From assembly GCF_000964085.1 (NCBI RefSeq), contig NZ_JZRB01000035.1, forward strand, positions 35,015-99,014: a DNA stretch of 64,000 nucleotides, given 5' to 3'. Both the position numbers and the translations under genes were made by a program. Below, one piece after another: positions 37,938 through 46,296 of the stretch. Each line of letters begins with the position of its first letter. Position 1 is the first letter of the stretch. Source of the DNA: Luteibacter yeojuensis (lineage in GTDB: Bacteria > Pseudomonadota > Gammaproteobacteria > Xanthomonadales > Rhodanobacteraceae). Below the pieces are notes generated by a model, which saw nothing but the letters and a program-made list of their open reading frames with translations, did not search any database and was not told the origin of the DNA.

Positions 37938-38756
37938 ATGTCCTTCATCCACACCCTTTCCAAAGCCTGGCATCGCAACCAGTCCCTCGTCTGCGTGGGC
38001 CTGGACCCCGAGCCGGGCCGGCTGCCCGCCGGCCTTTCGGGCGAGGAAGGCATCTTCACCTTCTGCCGCGATATCGTGGACGCCACGGCGGGCCTGGTAT
38101 GCGCCTTCAAGCCGCAGATCGCGCACTTCGCCGCCCAGCGGGCCGAGGGGGCGCTCGAGCGGCTCATCCGGCACATCCACGACCGGCACCCCGGCATCCC
38201 GGTCATCCTGGATGCCAAGCGCGGCGACATCGGCTCCACTGCCAAGCACTACAGCGTGGAAGCGTTCGGGCGCTACGACGCCGACGCGGTGACGCTCAAC
38301 CCGTACCTCGGCAAGGATTCAATCGATCCATTCCTCGCCCACGCCGACAAGGGCGTCATCCTGTTGTGCCGCACCTCCAACCCCGGCGGCGCGGATTTCC
38401 AGGCGCTCGACTGTGGCGGCGAGCCGCTGTACATCCGCGTGGCCCAGACCATCGCCCGCGACTGGAACGGCCATGGCAACTGCGCCCTGGTCACCGGCGC
38501 CACCTGGCCAGAAGAACTAGGTCGCGTCCGCGCCGTTGTGGGTAATATGCCCTTGCTGGTTCCCGGCATCGGCGCGCAGGGCGGTGACGTCGCAGCGGTT
38601 ATGAAGCATGGTCAGACACCTGGCGGCACGGGCCTGATGATTTCATCGTCCCGCGCCATCCTCTACGCTAGCAGTGGTCCCGACTTTGCCGACGCAGCCC
38701 ATCGGACGGCGGATGAAATGAGAAAATTGATTAACTCGTTTCAGACAGTGCTTTGA
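37938..38756 (+). CDS. pyrF: Orotidine 5'-phosphate decarboxylase (type 2)
   Basis: The final step of UMP synthesis. The 272-residue protein is of the longer type 2 form: CVGLDPEPGRLP, AFKPQIAHFAA, and the catalytic Asp-Lys-Asp in LDAKRGDIGSTAKHY (92-106), then VTLNPYLGKDSIDPF and VPGIGAQGGD. The start ATG at 37938 follows GGAGCGCAGC. Its 3' end is unusually AT-rich, as is the following 117-base gap. Confidence 0.95.
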   Translation: MSFIHTLSKAWHRNQSLVCVGLDPEPGRLPAGLSGEEGIFTFCRDIVDATAGLVCAFKPQIAHFAAQRAEGALERLIRHIHDRHPGIPVILDAKRGDIGSTAKHYSVEAFGRYDADAVTLNPYLGKDSIDPFLAHADKGVILLCRTSNPGGADFQALDCGGEPLYIRVAQTIARDWNGHGNCALVTGATWPEELGRVRAVVGNMPLLVPGIGAQGGDVAAVMKHGQTPGGTGLMISSSRAILYASSGPDFADAAHRTADEMRKLINSFQTVL

Positions 38757-38767
38757 GAAAAAAGGAC

Positions 38768-38786
38768 AGTCGTAAATTGCACGACT
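38768..38786. promoter_or_regulatory. Palindrome AGTCGT-N7-ACGACT before the CI-like regulator gene
   Basis: A 19-base dyad with six-base arms lies within the AT-richer 117-base gap after pyrF, nested in a wider GACAGT...ACTGTC pair (38765-38797). It is a candidate operator for the adjacent helix-turn-helix protein. It could also fold as a weak pyrF terminator, although no U-run follows. Confidence 0.4.
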
Positions 38787-38873
38787 TGGCAACTGTCTAG
38801 GGCTTACGCTCTGCCTCCGGCCTATCAACAATACCGGGTCTTTGCGCCGCGAAAGCGTTCCTCCGGAGTTGTT

Positions 38874-39257
38874 ATGCCACTCACCAACCGAGGTTTTTCT
38901 CAACGCCTGCATGTCGCGCTGGACATGGCCGGCGTGAAGAAAGGCCGCGGCCGTATCACCCAACTGGCCGATCTGTTCGATGTCAGCCGGGAAACGGCGC
39001 GGAAATGGCTAAGCGACCTGGGCTTGCCCGAGCTCGAGCGCCAGATCGACATGGCCGTGCGCTTCGGCGTCAATTTCGAATGGCTCGCCACCGGCCGCGG
39101 CTCGCCCAGCGGCGCCACCGGCGTCAAGGAAAGCCCGGCCCTCTACCGTGCCGATTCGCGCGAGCAGCTGCGCCTCGTGGGCCTGGTCAGCCGCCTGCCC
39201 AAGGAGCGGCGCAAGGCGCTGCTCATCATCGTCGAGGCGCTGGCCGAGGCTGAATAA
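38874..39257 (+). CDS. Phage CI-like helix-turn-helix regulator
   Basis: The 127-residue protein has a probable lambda-repressor-type helix-turn-helix at about 27-52 (RITQLADLFDVSRETARKWLSDLGLP). A C-terminal helical region (about 95-127) may mediate dimerisation. There is no LexA-like peptidase domain, so it is shorter than true CI repressors. There are no phage genes around it, so I read it as a resident regulator. CCGGAG precedes the ATG. The palindrome at 38768-38786 could be its own operator. The regulated genes are unknown. Confidence 0.8.
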   Translation: MPLTNRGFSQRLHVALDMAGVKKGRGRITQLADLFDVSRETARKWLSDLGLPELERQIDMAVRFGVNFEWLATGRGSPSGATGVKESPALYRADSREQLRLVGLVSRLPKERRKALLIIVEALAEAE

Positions 39258-39271
39258 CGAGGGCATCGCTC

Positions 39272-39365
39272 GTAGGAGCCCACCCCCGTGGGCGACAGCG
39301 CCTCGCGAAGGCCCATGGCGTTCTTGCCCGGGGCAAGCAGGGTCGCCCACGGAGTGGGCTCCTAC
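39272..39365. repeat. REPIN between the CI-like gene and def
   Basis: Arms CCCACCCCCGTGGG (left) and CCCACTCCGTGGG (right); ends GTAGGAGC and GCTCCTAC. It fills the gap between convergent genes. Confidence 0.88.
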
Positions 39366-39371
39366 CCGCGA

Positions 39372-39908
39372 TCAGTCGTCGCCGATATCCATGCCGGGGA
39401 ACAGCACCTCGGTGAACCCGAACTTCGAGAAGTCGGTGATGCGCGAGGGGTAGAGCCGCCCGATGAGGTGGTCGCACTCGTGCTGCACCACCCGTGCGTG
39501 GAAGCCTTCCGCCGTACGGTCGATCGGCTGGCCCTTCGGGTCGACGCCCTGGTAGCGGATGAGCGAGTAGCGGTTCACCGCCCCGCGCAGCCCGGGCACC
39601 GACAGGCACCCCTCCCAGCCCTCTTCCATGTCTTGAGAAAGAGGCGTGATCACCGGATTGAGAAGGATGGTCTGTGGCACCGGCGGGGCGTCGGGGTAAC
39701 GCTCGCTGCTGTCGAAGCCGAAGATGACCAGCTGCAGGTCGACGCCGATCTGTGGCGCGGCCAGGCCCACGCCGCCGGCGTGGTGCATGGTGTCGAACAT
39801 GTCGGTGATGAGGGCGTCGAGCGCGGCCGAGCCGATCATGTCGTCGGGCACCGGCGGCGCGATGCGCAGCAGGCGCTCGTCGCCCATCTTCAGGATGTCA
39901 CGGATCAT
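39372..39908 (-). CDS. def: Peptide deformylase
   Basis: An Fe2+ hydrolase of 178 residues that removes the formyl group from new proteins. All three motifs are present: GGVGLAAPQ (45-53), EGCLS (99-103; metal Cys101) and QHECDH (142-147). Start chosen at ATG 39908 ([10 protein letters not shown]) to match the family; an upstream ATG would add an unlike 14-residue extension. It is a lone gene here with no fmt beside it, so it may be one of several deformylase paralogs. Confidence 0.95.
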   Translation of the reverse strand: MIRDILKMGDERLLRIAPPVPDDMIGSAALDALITDMFDTMHHAGGVGLAAPQIGVDLQLVIFGFDSSERYPDAPPVPQTILLNPVITPLSQDMEEGWEGCLSVPGLRGAVNRYSLIRYQGVDPKGQPIDRTAEGFHARVVQHECDHLIGRLYPSRITDFSKFGFTEVLFPGMDIGDD

Positions 39909-40108
39909 CGGCGGGCCGCGGGTGTGGGGATGACCCCAGCATGGCGGCATGCGCCCCTCGGCTCAAGCCCCCGTTCGCGGCGGCGCAGCATGCGTGCCCA
40001 CGCGTGGCCATTCGACCAATGGCTAATACGCGCAAACCCCCAGAATCATTGACCCCCAAGAGTTCGGGGGCGACCCTTGTGGCCATCCGCAAGGGGAGCT
40101 CAGAACAC

Positions 40109-42184
40109 ATGCAAAGCGCCATTCCCAAACCCAGTCCCGCGGGGAAAATCCTGTGGGCGGCCATCGCCATCGTCGGCGCATGGTGTCTCGGCGTCGTGGC
40201 CTTGCGCCGCGGCGAGCCCATCAATGCGATATGGCTGGTCACCGCCTCCATCGCCGTCTTCCTCATCGGCTACCGCTTCTACAGCCGCCTCATCGCCAAC
40301 AAGGTGCTGCAGCTCGATCCGAGCCGTGCCACCCCGTCGGTGCTCCGCAACGACGGCCTCGACTACGTGCCCACTGACAAGTGGGTGGTGTTCGGCCACC
40401 ACTTCGCCGCCATCGCCGGCGCCGGCCCGCTCGTGGGCCCGGTACTGGCCGCGCAGATGGGCTACCTGCCCGGCATGCTGTGGATCCTGGTGGGCGTGGT
40501 GTTCGCCGGCGCGGTGCAGGATTTCATGATCCTGGGCCTGTCGCTGCGCCGCGACGGCCGCTCGCTGGGCCACATGCTGCGCGAGGAACTGGGCGAAGTG
40601 CCCGGCGTCATCGCCATGGTCGGCGTGCTGGTGCTCATGATGATCGTGCTGGCGGTGCTGGCCCTGGTCGTCGTGAAGGCGCTGACCCACAGCCCGTGGG
40701 GCACGTTCACGGTGGCCGCCACGATCCCCATCGCGCTGCTCATGGGCGTGTACCTGCGCTATATCCGCCCCGGCAAGATCCTCGAGGTATCGATCATCGG
40801 CCTCATCCTGCTGCTGGCGTCGATCTGGTACGGCAAGACGGTGAACGACACGCCGGCCCTCGCCGCGCTGTTCGACTTCGACGCCAAGGCGCTGGCCTGG
40901 TGGCTGATCGGCTATGGCTTCTTCGCCTCCGTGCTGCCCGTGTGGCTGCTGCTGGCGCCGCGCGACTACCTGTCGACGTTCCTGAAGATCGGCACCATCG
41001 CCCTACTCGCCCTGGCCATTTTCCTGGCCGCGCCGACCCTGCAGATGCCGGCGGTCACCCAGTTCATCGACGGCACCGGCCCGGTGTTCCAGGGCAACCT
41101 GTTCCCGTTCCTGTTCATCACCATCGCCTGCGGCGCCGTTTCGGGCTGGCATTCGATCATCGCCTCAGGCACCACGCCGAAGCTGCTGGCCAATGAAGGC
41201 GAAGCCCGCATGGTCGGCTACGGCGGCATGCTGATGGAGGCCTTCGTCGCCATCATGGCGCTGATCGCCGCGGCCTCGCTGCACCCGGGCGTGTACTTCG
41301 CCATGAACAGCCCGGGCGCCCTGGTCGGCACCACCGTGCAGGATGCCGCCGCGGCCATCAGCCAGTGGGGCTTCGTCGTCACCCCGGCCGAGCTCAGCGA
41401 TACCGCGAAGAACATCGGCGAGAGCACCATCCTCGGCCGCGCCGGTGGCGCCCCGACCCTGGCGGTGGGCATGGCCCAGCTCCTCCACGGCATCATGCCG
41501 GGCGAGGGCATGATGGCGCTTTGGTACCACTACGCCATCCTGTTCGAAGCATTGTTCATCCTCACCACCGTCGATGCCGGCACCCGCGTCGGCCGCTTCA
41601 TGATCCAGGAGCTGGCCGGCATGGCCTACGCCCCGCTGAAGAAAACCGATTCGTGGCTCGGCAACGTCATCGCCACGGTCATCTGCGTGGGCCTGTGGGG
41701 TTACTTCCTGTACCAGGGCGCGGTCGATCCGCTGGGCGGCATCAACACGCTGTGGCCGCTGTTCGGCATCGCCAACCAGATGCTTGCCGCCATCGCGCTG
41801 ATGCTGGCCACCGTCGTCACCGTGAAGCTGAAGCGCGAACGCTACGTACTGGTGCCCGCCATCCCGGCCGCGTGGCTGGTTATCTGCACGCTCACCGCCG
41901 GCTGGCAGAAGCTGTTCGACGCCAAGATCAGCTTCACGGCCGCCGCCAACAAGTACGCGGACGCCGCGGCCGCGGGCAAGGTCATCGCCCCGGCCAAGTC
42001 GGTGGACGAGATGCAGCGCATCATCACCAACAACCGCGTCGACATGGTGCTCACCGGTTTGTTCATGCTGCTGGTGCTCACCATGCTGTTCTTCTCGCTG
42101 CGTGCCATCGCCCGCGCATGGCGCGCCAACCACCCCACCGCGCATGAAGAGCCCTACGTGGCGCTCAACAGCGTGGCCCCGTAA
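40109..42184 (+). CDS. cstA: Carbon starvation protein A, peptide/pyruvate transporter
   Basis: A 691-residue inner-membrane transporter with about sixteen to eighteen helices. Conserved CstA features: YRFYSRLIANKVLQLD, TPTDKWVVFGHHFAAIAGAGPLVGPVLAAQMGYLP, FDYWLLxPRDYLSTF-like LLLAPRDYLSTFLKIG, and GAVSGWHSIIASGTTPK. CstA imports peptides or pyruvate in starved cells. ATG 40109 follows GGGGAG by about 11 bases; the frame is open further upstream but without a matching start. A CCCCC...GGGGG hairpin (around 40050-40070) lies in the leader. It is followed at once by its usual small partner ybdD. Confidence 0.96.
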   Translation: MQSAIPKPSPAGKILWAAIAIVGAWCLGVVALRRGEPINAIWLVTASIAVFLIGYRFYSRLIANKVLQLDPSRATPSVLRNDGLDYVPTDKWVVFGHHFAAIAGAGPLVGPVLAAQMGYLPGMLWILVGVVFAGAVQDFMILGLSLRRDGRSLGHMLREELGEVPGVIAMVGVLVLMMIVLAVLALVVVKALTHSPWGTFTVAATIPIALLMGVYLRYIRPGKILEVSIIGLILLLASIWYGKTVNDTPALAALFDFDAKALAWWLIGYGFFASVLPVWLLLAPRDYLSTFLKIGTIALLALAIFLAAPTLQMPAVTQFIDGTGPVFQGNLFPFLFITIACGAVSGWHSIIASGTTPKLLANEGEARMVGYGGMLMEAFVAIMALIAAASLHPGVYFAMNSPGALVGTTVQDAAAAISQWGFVVTPAELSDTAKNIGESTILGRAGGAPTLAVGMAQLLHGIMPGEGMMALWYHYAILFEALFILTTVDAGTRVGRFMIQELAGMAYAPLKKTDSWLGNVIATVICVGLWGYFLYQGAVDPLGGINTLWPLFGIANQMLAAIALMLATVVTVKLKRERYVLVPAIPAAWLVICTLTAGWQKLFDAKISFTAAANKYADAAAAGKVIAPAKSVDEMQRIITNNRVDMVLTGLFMLLVLTMLFFSLRAIARAWRANHPTAHEEPYVALNSVAP

Positions 42185-42191
42185 GAGGCGC

Positions 42192-42404
42192 ATGGCGATG
42201 GAGACCTTCACCCCTGCGTCGCCGCGCTCGCTGTGGAAGTGGGCGGTGCAAACCGCCCGCCTCTGCTGCGGGGTGCCCGATTACGACGTGTACGTGAAGC
42301 ACCTGCGCGAGCACCACCCGGAACGGCCGGTACCGAGCTACGGGCAGTTCTTCCGGGAGCGGCAGGAGGCAAGGTACCGAGGCACGGGCGGCCGTTGCTG
42401 TTAG
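42192..42404 (+). CDS. ybdD: Small CstA-associated protein YbdD/YjiX (DUF466)
   Basis: A 70-residue protein matching the YbdD/YjiX family: VGVPDYDxY-like CCGVPDYDVYVKHLREHHPERPVPSYGQFFRERQEARY and a C-terminal GGRCC. In E. coli the partner of the YjiY/CstA transporter is needed for transport. ATG 42192 is seven bases after cstA; an ATG at 42198 is also possible. The final double Cys is conserved in the family. Confidence 0.93.
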   Translation: MAMETFTPASPRSLWKWAVQTARLCCGVPDYDVYVKHLREHHPERPVPSYGQFFRERQEARYRGTGGRCC

Positions 42405-42425
42405 AAAAAAAGTGTTCAAGCAACT

Positions 42426-43139
42426 CTATTTTGCGGCGACGCGGCCCTTGCGCATGTTGGCGCGCGAATCCTCGATCATCGCGCGCATGGCGTTGGCGGC
42501 TTCGTTTGGACGCCGGCGACGGATCGCTTCGTACACCGCCTGGTGGTACGGCAGCGAATACTTGAAGTTCGTGGCCGTGCGCGCCGACATGACGAAGAAC
42601 GTGGCCACGGCCGTTTCGATGACGCTGAACAGCGAGCTCAGCAGCTCGTTGTTCGTCGCTGCCAGCACCGCCTCGTGGAACCGCAGGTCGGCCTCCGCCC
42701 AGGCCTCGAGGTCGTCGGCGGCCTCCATGGCATCGAGCGCCTCGCCGATGGCCTGAAGCTGGTCGCTGTCACGGCGCCGCGCCGCGGCCATGCACGCGGC
42801 CGGCTCGATGATCTCGCGCATCTCCACAAGCTTGCCGACGAAATCCTCCGTGGGCATCGACTCGCAGCGCCACGCGAGCACATCGGGGTCGAGGTGGTTC
42901 CAGTGGCGGGCATCGCGGACGCGCATGCCGGTCTTCTGCCGCGTCTCGATGAGCCCCTTGGCGGCAAGCACCTTCAGCGCCTCGCGCAGGATGGTGCGGC
43001 TGACCGACATCTGCACGGCGAGCTGCGCTTCGCCCGGCAACGCATCGCCCGGGCGCAACGTGCCGCCGACGATCGCAGCGCCGATTTCCTCCACCACGCG
43101 GCCGTGCAGGCTGCGTGCATTTGCCATTTTAGGTGCCAT
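42426..43139 (-). CDS. FadR-subfamily GntR transcriptional regulator
   Basis: The 237-residue protein has an N-terminal winged helix (about 10-75: LRPGDALPGEAQLAVQMSVSRTILREALKVLAAKGLIETRQKTGMRV) and a C-terminal all-helical FCD ligand domain (about 95-230) with the metal-binding His/Asp pattern (DLRFHEAVL, YHQAV). ATG 43139 follows AAGGGGCG; ATG 43127 is an alternative. It is divergent from a periplasmic aldose epimerase, with a consensus FadR-type operator between, so it probably senses a sugar acid or sugar and controls that gene and itself. Confidence 0.88.
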   Translation of the reverse strand: MAPKMANARSLHGRVVEEIGAAIVGGTLRPGDALPGEAQLAVQMSVSRTILREALKVLAAKGLIETRQKTGMRVRDARHWNHLDPDVLAWRCESMPTEDFVGKLVEMREIIEPAACMAAARRRDSDQLQAIGEALDAMEAADDLEAWAEADLRFHEAVLAATNNELLSSLFSVIETAVATFFVMSARTATNFKYSLPYHQAVYEAIRRRRPNEAANAMRAMIEDSRANMRKGRVAAK

Positions 43140-43196
43140 CGCGCCCCTTCCCGCGTGAAGAGCCGCCCCATCGTAGCCACGTTCGCCCGAAAGGCG

Positions 43197-43202
43197 TTGA
43201 CG
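43197..43202 (+). promoter_or_regulatory. Likely -35 box (TTGACG) of the aldose epimerase gene
   Basis: TTGACG matches five of six consensus positions and is the best hexamer in the FadR-galM gap. The -10 lies in the region covered by the operator 43219-43229. Confidence 0.45.
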
Positions 43203-43218
43203 CAACGCAGCTTGTGTA

Positions 43219-43229
43219 TTGTCGTACAA
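43219..43229. promoter_or_regulatory. FadR-type operator TTGTCGTACAA
   Basis: An 11-base palindrome that fits TNGTNNNACNA, the consensus of FadR-subfamily GntR operators, at every fixed base. It lies in the divergent gap next to a FadR-type gene, 17 bases after TTGACG, so bound regulator would block RNA polymerase. Confidence 0.75.
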
Positions 43230-43269
43230 ATGTGCTTTCGTCTTGCGGAGACCTACATGGGAGTGGACG

Positions 43270-44415
43270 ATGCGCAAGCTTCTCGCCGTGGCCGTTGCGG
43301 CCACCCTCTTCGGCGCGGCCGCCCCGGCCTTCGCCGGCGACGCCACGAAAGCCTCGTTCGGCAACACGCCGGATGGCAAGGACGTCACGGTCGTGACGCT
43401 CACCAACGGCAAGGGCATGACGGCGAAGATCATCTCGCTGGGCGCCGCGCTCTATGCCCTCGACGTGCCCGACCGCACCGGCAAGCCCGGTGACATCGTG
43501 CTGGGCTACCCCGACCTGAAGGGCACTTTCGACAAGCCGCAGTATTTCGGCGACACGGTGGGCCGCTACGCCAACCGCATCGCCAAGGGCAAGTTCAAGC
43601 TCGATGGCAAGGACTACACCGTGCCCGTCAACGACGGCCCGAACTCGCTGCATGGCGGCAAGCTGGGCTTCGACAAGGTGGTGTGGTCGGTCGACAAGGT
43701 GGAGTCGGGCGCCACGCCCAGCGTCACCATGACCTACGTCAGCCCCGATGGCGACCAGGGCTACCCGGGCAAGCTCACGGCCACGGCGAAGTACACGCTC
43801 GACGACAAGAACGCGCTGACCATCGAATACACGGCGACGACGGATAAACCCACCATCGTCAACATCACCAACCACACCTACTGGAACCTCGGTGGCGAAG
43901 GCTCCGGCAGCGTGATGGAACACAAGCTGATGATCGCGGGCGATGCCTACTTGCCCACCGATGCCACCGCCATCCCCACGGGCGAGATCCGCAACGTGGC
44001 CGGCACCGACTTCGATTTCCGCAAGGCAAAACCCATCGGCCGCGACATCCGCGACGCGAAGGAACAGCAGCTCGTGTTCGGCCGTGGCTACGACCACAAC
44101 TTCGTCATCTCGAAGAAAGAAGCCGCGCAGCCGCGCGAGGTGGCCCGCGTCACCGATCCGAAGAGCGGCCGCGTGCTGTCGCTGTGGTCGGCCCAGCCGG
44201 GTCTGCAGTTCTATTCGGGCAACTTCCTCGACGCCACCACCTCGGGCAAGTCGGGCCACGTCTACCGCCAGGGCGATGCCTTCGCGCTCGAGCCGCAGAT
44301 CTTCCCCGATACGCCGAACCAGCCGGATTTCGGCTCCGCCCGCCTCGACCCCGGCCAGACGTACAAGAACGTCATGACCTACAAGTTCAGCACGGACAAG
44401 GCTGCCACCAAATAA
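43270..44415 (+). CDS. galM: Periplasmic aldose 1-epimerase
   Basis: A galactose-mutarotase-type enzyme of 381 residues interconverting alpha and beta anomers. A signal peptide (about 1-22, PAFA) sends it to the periplasm, unlike cytoplasmic GalM. Motifs: GRYANRIAKGKF, SLHGGKLGFDKVVW, ITNHTYWNLGG (catalytic His) and FALEPQIFPDTPNQP (catalytic Glu). GGGAG six bases before the ATG sets the start. It is the likely target of the divergent FadR-type regulator. Confidence 0.92.
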   Translation: MRKLLAVAVAATLFGAAAPAFAGDATKASFGNTPDGKDVTVVTLTNGKGMTAKIISLGAALYALDVPDRTGKPGDIVLGYPDLKGTFDKPQYFGDTVGRYANRIAKGKFKLDGKDYTVPVNDGPNSLHGGKLGFDKVVWSVDKVESGATPSVTMTYVSPDGDQGYPGKLTATAKYTLDDKNALTIEYTATTDKPTIVNITNHTYWNLGGEGSGSVMEHKLMIAGDAYLPTDATAIPTGEIRNVAGTDFDFRKAKPIGRDIRDAKEQQLVFGRGYDHNFVISKKEAAQPREVARVTDPKSGRVLSLWSAQPGLQFYSGNFLDATTSGKSGHVYRQGDAFALEPQIFPDTPNQPDFGSARLDPGQTYKNVMTYKFSTDKAATK

Positions 44416-44432
44416 CCGCGGCAAGCCCTCGT

Positions 44433-44523
44433 GTAGGAGCTCACCCTGTGAGCGAAAGCTTCTAGCGACACGCGAGGCCCTGTTGCGTGTCGCTAAGAGC
44501 GTCGCGCACAAGTGCGCTCCTAC
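44433..44523. repeat. REPIN between galM and the EamA gene
   Basis: Left arm with the rare CTCAC/GTGAG stem; right arm with the GCGCAC/GTGCGC stem. The inner part TAGCGACACGC and GCGTGTCGCTA forms a perfect extra stem. Confidence 0.88.
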
Positions 44524-44535
44524 AGGGGTAGCGCT

Positions 44536-45441
44536 TTAGCCTGCCTCGTGGTGCAGGGCCTCGGCGGGTTTCTTGCGCCGGAGGCGCGGCGCCAGTTCCA
44601 CCATGTACATGGCGGCCAGCACCAGTGCGCCGCCGCCGACCATGCGTGGGGTGAGCGCATCCACGCCCAGTGCCACGGCGAAGCCCGCGGCGAACACCGG
44701 CTCCGTCGTCATGACGATGGCGGCGCGCGTCGCGGGCATGTGCGCCTGGGCCCAGGTCTGCACCAGCATGGCCAGCGCACCCGCCACCAGGGCCATGTAG
44801 ACGATGGCCACCCACGCCTTGCCGTCGGGTGGCAGCGCCGGCCCGTGGTGCGGCAAGGTGGCGAGCACGCAGACCACCGCGATGCCGAGCATCTGGATGG
44901 CCGACATGCCGAAGGCATCGCCCGGCTTCGACCAGTGGCCCAGCCCTACGATGTGCAGCGCGTAGAGCAGCGCCGAGGCAAGCGTCAGCAGCACGCCCAG
45001 GTCGACGGTGAAGCCATTGAGCGCCAGCACGCCCAGGCCGACCACGGCGAGCGCCGATGCCACCCACGTGGTGGCCGGGAAGCGCTGCCGGAACAGCGCC
45101 AGCGCGAGGAACGGGGTGAACACGACATACATGCCGGTGACGAAGCCGCTGACACTGGGCGAGGTCAGCGCGATGCCTTCGGTCTGCAGCCACTGCGCCA
45201 CGCCATAGAGCACGCCCAGCGCCAGGCCACGCCATGCCTGCCGGCGGCCCAGGCGGCGCACGGGCACGGCGAACAGCACCAGCATGGCCACGGCGGCGAT
45301 GACGAAGCGCACGGCCAGGAAGTCGATCGGCAGCATGCGGCCGACCACGTCCTTGATCATGACGAAGGTGGAGCCCCAGATGGCGGTCACCGCCAGCAGG
45401 CCCAGCGTCGCCAGGCCACTCCCCTTCCCCTCGGTGCTCAT
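44536..45441 (-). CDS. EamA/DMT-family exporter
   Basis: The 301-residue inner-membrane protein has ten hydrophobic helices in two EamA repeats. It opens with LLAVTAIWGSTFVMIKDVVGRMLPIDFLAVRF and has a second copy from about residue 155. Such transporters export amino acids or metabolites; the substrate is unknown. ATG 45441 overlaps the glycosyltransferase by ATGA, so the two are translated together. Confidence 0.88.
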   Translation of the reverse strand: MSTEGKGSGLATLGLLAVTAIWGSTFVMIKDVVGRMLPIDFLAVRFVIAAVAMLVLFAVPVRRLGRRQAWRGLALGVLYGVAQWLQTEGIALTSPSVSGFVTGMYVVFTPFLALALFRQRFPATTWVASALAVVGLGVLALNGFTVDLGVLLTLASALLYALHIVGLGHWSKPGDAFGMSAIQMLGIAVVCVLATLPHHGPALPPDGKAWVAIVYMALVAGALAMLVQTWAQAHMPATRAAIVMTTEPVFAAGFAVALGVDALTPRMVGGGALVLAAMYMVELAPRLRRKKPAEALHHEAG

Positions 45442-46292
45442 CGGCGTTTTTTCCGCAGCAGCTGGCCGGGGATCTTCAGCAGGAAATGCGCCCAGGTGCC
45501 GAGCCACACCATGCCGCGCAGCAGCGGGTTCTTCGCGGCCGGGTCGTGGCGGCGGAACCACAGGTACATGCTGCGATGCTTGTGCCGGCTGACGAACACG
45601 GGACGGTGGCGGCTGGAGCCGCCCTTGCCGTGCAGCACGCGCACGTCGCCGGCGAGGAGCACCTGGTAGCCCATGTCGCGGGCCCGGCGGCACAGGTCCA
45701 TGTCTTCGCAATGCAGGAAGAAGGTTTCGTCGAAACCGCCCAGCGTATCGAACGCGCCCCGGGGCATGAGGATGATGGCGCCGGAAACGATCTCGACCGG
45801 CTCCGCGCCACTGGGCAGCGGGCCACCGATATCGATGCCGCCGCTGCCACGGCCCAGCTTGGTGGCGATGACACGGCCCAGCAGCGGGTCGCGGCGGCGC
45901 GAGGCCGGGTCGACATGGCCGTCGGCGTCCTGCACCAGCGCACCGACGATGCCCGTGTGCGGCCCCACGTGCGCCGCCATGCGCGAGATGGTGGTGGGCT
46001 CGACGAGGCAATCGGGGTTCAGCACGAGCAGCAGGCGGCCACGCGCGTGCGTGGCGCCACGGTTCACGGCCGGGCCGAAGCCGAGGTTGGCACGGTTGTA
46101 CACGACACGGACGCGGTCGTCCGTGGCGTACGAGCGATCGAGCTGCTCGGGGGTGCCGTCTTCGGACCCGTTGTCGACGAGGATGACCTCGACGGGCCGG
46201 TCGCTCGCGAGCGCGCGCTCGACGCACTCGCGGGTGAGCGGCCCGCTATCGGCCAGCACGATGATGATGCTGGTGAGGTCGGCGGGCTTCAC
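45438..46292 (-). CDS. Family 2 glycosyltransferase
   Basis: A 284-residue GT-A-fold enzyme of the rhamnosyltransferase-like GT2 group: SIIIVLADSG, EVILVDNGSEDGT (33-45), NLGFGPAVNRGA, LLVLNPDCLVEP as the nucleotide-sugar metal motif region, and GGFDETFFLHCEDMDLCRRARDMG. The C-terminal basic part (LLRKKRR) suggests membrane association. GTG start at 46292, four bases after the purL stop. The acceptor is unknown; no surface-polysaccharide genes are adjacent. Confidence 0.85.
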   Translation of the reverse strand: MKPADLTSIIIVLADSGPLTRECVERALASDRPVEVILVDNGSEDGTPEQLDRSYATDDRVRVVYNRANLGFGPAVNRGATHARGRLLLVLNPDCLVEPTTISRMAAHVGPHTGIVGALVQDADGHVDPASRRRDPLLGRVIATKLGRGSGGIDIGGPLPSGAEPVEIVSGAIILMPRGAFDTLGGFDETFFLHCEDMDLCRRARDMGYQVLLAGDVRVLHGKGGSSRHRPVFVSRHKHRSMYLWFRRHDPAAKNPLLRGMVWLGTWAHFLLKIPGQLLRKKRR

Positions 46293-46296
46293 GCGG

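Noticed and set aside
38874..39257. Prophage remnant around the CI-like gene
   Set aside because: Neighbours pyrF and def are core genes, with no integrase, att-like direct repeat or phage gene near.
40050..40108. CsrA-binding leader of cstA
   Set aside because: cstA is CsrA-controlled in E. coli, but here only one loose AGGGGA lies at the Shine-Dalgarno; the CCCCC/GGGGG hairpin alone is not enough.
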